DNA of 34,140 nucleotides, from assembly GCA_002477955.1 (NCBI GenBank), contig DLLE01000063.1, positions 105,176-139,315 of the forward strand, read 5' to 3'. Both the position numbers and the translations under genes were made by a program. Below, one piece after another: positions 31,406 to 34,140 of the stretch (positions within the stretch are counted from its first letter, which is position 1; the number at the start of each line of letters is the position of its first letter). The stretch is from Treponema sp. UBA7570. Its GTDB lineage: Bacteria; Spirochaetota; Spirochaetia; Treponematales; Treponemataceae. Below the pieces are notes generated by a model that was not told where the DNA came from, searched no databases, and saw nothing but the letters and a program-made list of their open reading frames with translations.

Positions 31406-33010
31406 ATGGCAGATAAAAAAAAGATTTCGATTCTAGATTCGACTTTGCGTGATGGCTCGCAGGGAGAAGGTATAAGTTATTCAGTTCAAGATAAGATAAA
31501 TATTGTCATGGCTTTGGATGAGCTCGGAGTAACTTTTATTGAAGCCGGAAATCCCGGAAGCAATCCTAAAGACATGGAGTTCTTTATAGAAGCAAAAAAA
31601 TTGCAGCTTAAAAATTCTAAAATCGTTGCTTTTGGTTCTACAAGGCGGAGGGATTTGGCTTGTGCAGAAGATGTTAATTTGCAGAGTCTTTTATCTGCTG
31701 ATACGGAATATGTCTGCATTTTTGGAAAAACTTGGGATTTCCAGGTGACGGATATTCTTCATGCAACTCTTGATGAAAATATAGAGATGATTCGGGATAC
31801 GGTGGAGTATTTAAAATCAAAAGGCAAGAAAGTGATTTTTGATGCTGAGCATTTTTTTACTGGATACAAGGCAAATTCAGAATACGCATTAAAATCACTT
31901 GAAGCTGCTGTAGAAGGCGGAGCTGTTTGTCTTTCCCTCTGCGAAACAAAAGGCGGCGCAATGCCGTCAGAATGTAGAGGTGCTGTTGAAGCTGTCGTAA
32001 GTCGTTTTGGCTCAAAGATTGAAGTTGGAATTCATACTCACAATGACTGCGGACTTGCTGTTGCAAATTCTTTGATTGCCGTTGAAGCTGGCGCTTCTCA
32101 TGTTCAGGGCGTTCTTCTTGGATTTGGAGAGCGGGCAGGCAATGCAAATCTTTCTACGATTATTGCTGATTTGCAGTTAAAACTTGGATTTGAATGTGTT
32201 CCTCAAAAAAATATGAAGCTTTTGACTCCAATTTGTAAGAGAATTGCAGAAATTACAAATATTGCTCTTGAACCGGGAATGCCTTTTGTAGGTTCGAGCG
32301 CTTTTGCCCATAAAGCAGGAATGCATATTGACGCAGTTATAAAGAATCCTTTTGCATACGAACATATTGAACCAGAAACTGTCGGAAACGAAAGAGTTTT
32401 CTTGATGAGTGAAGTTGCTGGAAAAAGCATGATTGTTGAAAAAGTGCAGAAATTTGACAAATCGCTTACAAAAAATAGTCCTGTCGTTGCCGAAATCGTA
32501 AAACGTGTAAAAGAACTTGAGCATGAAGGCTATCAGTTTGAAGGCGCCGATGCAAGTTTTGAAATCCTTGTGCGAAAAACTATGGGAAAATATCAGCCGT
32601 TCTTTAATCTTCATTATTATAAAACAAGCGGTGAATTTCCGAGATTTTCTGATGACCAAAGCGCATTTGCTCAGGTAAAACTTGATGTTGAAGGTACTGC
32701 TGTAATTACTGCCGGAGAAGGCGACGGTCCTGTAAATGCAATGGATACTGCTTTGCGAAAAGCCTTGGTTCAATTTTATCCAGCTGTAGCAAAAATTCAC
32801 CTTACAGACTATAAGGTCCGTGTACTTGATGGAAAAGAAGCGACTGCAAGCGCTGTCCGTGTTCTTATTGAATCTAGCGACGGAGAAAATTCATGGAGCA
32901 CAATGGGAGTTGCAAGCGACGTAATTGAAGCTTCTTATATTGCTCTTGTAGATTCGTTTGAATATAAGCTTATAAAAGATTTGGAACGAAAATATTCAAG
33001 AATAATTTAA
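31406..33010 (+). CDS. cimA: Citramalate synthase
   Basis: This 534-residue member of the HMG-CoA lyase/isopropylmalate synthase family has the metal and catalytic motif DSTLRDGSQGEGISYS at the start, GNPGSNPKD, the GIHTHNDCGLAVAN histidine motif and GFGERAGNANL. Its C-terminal LeuA-type regulatory domain (about 400-534) has DGPVNAMDTALRKAL and DYKVRVLDG. The full-length pattern and the SYSVQDKINI start fit citramalate synthase of the long CimA class better than 2-isopropylmalate or homocitrate synthase. It condenses pyruvate and acetyl-CoA to (R)-citramalate for threonine-independent isoleucine synthesis. I use ATG 31406. The earlier TTG frame start lies in the terminator region. Confidence 0.88.
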   Translation: MADKKKISILDSTLRDGSQGEGISYSVQDKINIVMALDELGVTFIEAGNPGSNPKDMEFFIEAKKLQLKNSKIVAFGSTRRRDLACAEDVNLQSLLSADTEYVCIFGKTWDFQVTDILHATLDENIEMIRDTVEYLKSKGKKVIFDAEHFFTGYKANSEYALKSLEAAVEGGAVCLSLCETKGGAMPSECRGAVEAVVSRFGSKIEVGIHTHNDCGLAVANSLIAVEAGASHVQGVLLGFGERAGNANLSTIIADLQLKLGFECVPQKNMKLLTPICKRIAEITNIALEPGMPFVGSSAFAHKAGMHIDAVIKNPFAYEHIEPETVGNERVFLMSEVAGKSMIVEKVQKFDKSLTKNSPVVAEIVKRVKELEHEGYQFEGADASFEILVRKTMGKYQPFFNLHYYKTSGEFPRFSDDQSAFAQVKLDVEGTAVITAGEGDGPVNAMDTALRKALVQFYPAVAKIHLTDYKVRVLDGKEATASAVRVLIESSDGENSWSTMGVASDVIEASYIALVDSFEYKLIKDLERKYSRII

Positions 33011-33028
33011 GTTTTGTAAAAATGAAAG

Positions 33029-33064
33029 CCGAAAGCAGTTTTTCTCTGTTTTCGGTTTTTTTTT
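33029..33064 (+). terminator. Rho-independent terminator after cimA
   Basis: CCGAAAGCAG (33029-33038), 7-base loop, CTGTTTTCGG (33046-33055), ten pairs with one G-U, then nine T (33056-33064). It starts 18 bases after the cimA stop. Confidence 0.88.
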
Positions 33065-33081
33065 ACGGTGTTTTCTGTTAT

Positions 33082-33109
33082 TTGTAAAAAACGTGTTTCG
33101 ATGTATAAT
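33082..33109 (+). promoter_or_regulatory. Candidate promoter of the YitT-family gene
   Basis: TTGTAA (33082-33087), 16 bases, perfect TATAAT (33104-33109). Expected leader is about 65 bases and ends in a normal GGGAG ribosome site, unlike the near-leaderless promoters elsewhere in this window. Confidence 0.55.
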
Positions 33110-33180
33110 AACCGCGACATTCTAACAGAAAATCTAAACAAATTTCTAAATGAGGATTTTTATTTTTTGGGAGCAAGACG

Positions 33181-34047
33181 ATGTCCGTTTTTTTGCGCGA
33201 TTTAAAACGCTTTTTGCTTGTTGCTTTTGGCGGTTTTTTGATGGCTCTGAACATTGTCATTTTTGTTCAGCCTGCTGATTTGTTTCCTGGCGGTTTGACG
33301 GGAATTACCTTGCTTTTGCAAAATATTTTCTTAAAATATTTTAATATTCACCTTCCGTATTCGGTTACTGTCTATGCTTTTAACCTTGTCCCTGTCTGGA
33401 TTGGTTTTAAATTCATCGGAAAACGGTTTACTTTTTTTAGCGTAGTGATGATTTTTATTTCCGGTCTTTTTACGGATATTCTTTCTGGTTTTGAATGGCT
33501 CCATCTTACTGACGATATTCTTTTGTGCACGGTTTTTGGAGGAATTTTAAACGCGGTTTCTGTTGTTCTCTGTCTTTTTGCGGAAAGTTCTTCAGGTGGA
33601 ACTGATTTTATTGCAATTTATATTTCAGAAAAGACAGGACGTTCTGCCTGGAATCTGATTTTTTGTTTTAACTGCATCGTTCTTTTTTTTGCAGGAATTC
33701 TTGTTGGCTGGGATAAAGCTCTTTATTCAATAATTTTTCAATACGCTTCAAGTCAAGTTATAGCTTTGCTTTACAAGAAATATTCAAAAATCACGCTTTT
33801 GATTATTACTGACAAAAGTGATGAAATTTATGCCACAATAAAAAATTTGACGAATCATGGCGCTACTGTTTTTGAAGGCAGAGGCGAATATTCTGGAAAA
33901 ACTCATAAAATGGTGTATACGGTCGTTTCTGCGGCTGAAAGCGGAAGTTTGGAAAAGCAGCTGCGTACTGTAGATCCAAATGCTTTTATAAATGTAATCG
34001 AATCGAAAGATATTTTGGGAAGGTTTTTTAAAAGACAGCCTGACTGA
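33181..34047 (+). CDS. YitT-family membrane protein (DUF161-DUF2179)
   Basis: This 288-residue protein has about five to six membrane segments in residues 1-195 with family motifs PGGLTGITLLLQ and SSGGTDFIAIYISEKTG. A soluble C-terminal DUF2179 domain (about 205-285) contains ITDKSDEIYATI, HGATVFEGRGEYSG and the VDPNAFINVIES end. YitT proteins are widespread inner-membrane proteins whose transported substrate, if any, is not established. GGGAG about 9 bases before the ATG supports the start. It is a separate unit after the cimA terminator. Confidence 0.9.
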   Translation: MSVFLRDLKRFLLVAFGGFLMALNIVIFVQPADLFPGGLTGITLLLQNIFLKYFNIHLPYSVTVYAFNLVPVWIGFKFIGKRFTFFSVVMIFISGLFTDILSGFEWLHLTDDILLCTVFGGILNAVSVVLCLFAESSSGGTDFIAIYISEKTGRSAWNLIFCFNCIVLFFAGILVGWDKALYSIIFQYASSQVIALLYKKYSKITLLIITDKSDEIYATIKNLTNHGATVFEGRGEYSGKTHKMVYTVVSAAESGSLEKQLRTVDPNAFINVIESKDILGRFFKRQPD

Positions 34048-34098
34048 TTTTTTTTGAAAAATTTTCTTTCTTCTTTCTTTTGTTTTGAGAAAAACTGT

Positions 34099-34120
34099 CT
34101 TAAAAATTGCGATTTTTAAG
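34099..34120. terminator. A/T-rich perfect hairpin near the right edge
   Basis: CTTAAAAAT (34099-34107), loop TGCG, ATTTTTAAG (34112-34120), nine perfect pairs with T-rich sequence downstream. It lies 52 bases after the yitT-like stop and may end that transcript or a gene entering from the right. The stem is weak because it is mainly A/T. Confidence 0.4.
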
Positions 34121-34140
34121 TTCATTTTTGATTTTTAGCT

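Noticed and set aside
32177..32800. 207-residue minus-strand open frame inside cimA
   Set aside because: It is rich in Phe, Cys, Ser and Asn as expected of the complement of a coding region, and cimA is continuous and conserved across it.

Overview
The window looks like a chromosomal segment of a spirochaete, most likely a gut or oral-type Treponema. The grounds are: a low-GC background, a long flagellar export/motor gene run headed by flbD, a cheA-cheW(CheR-like)-cheX-cheY cluster with spirochaete-type domain variants, and treponemal neighbours such as FapA, FlhG and DapL. It is core chromosome. I see no phage, transposon, CRISPR array, tRNA or rRNA.

Layout. Positions 1-242 hold the start of an acidic unknown protein running off the left edge. 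243-597 is an intergenic stretch with a GC-rich, hairpin-dense block (411-506). 598-5001 is housekeeping: a FtsB/DivIC-like protein overlapping a TsaC/YrdC-type protein, then on the minus strand smpB followed by an exported unknown, then signal peptidase I and HemW on the plus strand. HemW overlaps tail-to-tail with a minus-strand response regulator/histidine kinase pair (4964-6709). 6710-7044 is a divergent regulatory region rich in hairpins.

7045-23667 is the flagellar block: flbD, motA, motB, fliL, fliM, fliY/fliN, (strong terminator plus candidate new promoter), fliO, fliP, fliQ, fliR, flhB, flhA, flhF, flhG, an unknown membrane/acidic protein, fliA (sigma-28), and a FapA/DUF342 protein with a Jag-N-like start. 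Together these encode the stator, the C-ring switch, the export gate, flagellar placement and number control, and the late-gene sigma factor. 23779-25002 is dapL (lysine/cell-wall diaminopimelate). A bidirectional terminator separates it from a minus-strand outer-membrane barrel candidate (25093-26316). 26511-31320 is the chemotaxis operon, which signals to the FliM/FliY switch. Then come cimA (citramalate synthase) and a YitT-family membrane protein.

The regulatory layer is the most interesting part. The barrel gene has a near-consensus sigma-28 promoter (TAAAGTTC-N12-GCCGATAT). Two further candidates with the same 12-base spacing precede the left-edge gene and fliL, which suggests that the FliA encoded here reaches genes beyond the flagellar operon. 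Separately, smpB, dapL, cheA and cimA (and perhaps flbD) have a sigma-70-like promoter whose -10 box ends only 6-9 bases before the ATG with no usable Shine-Dalgarno. This predicts leaderless or near-leaderless mRNAs at several operon heads. These promoter readings are by eye and have not been tested statistically.
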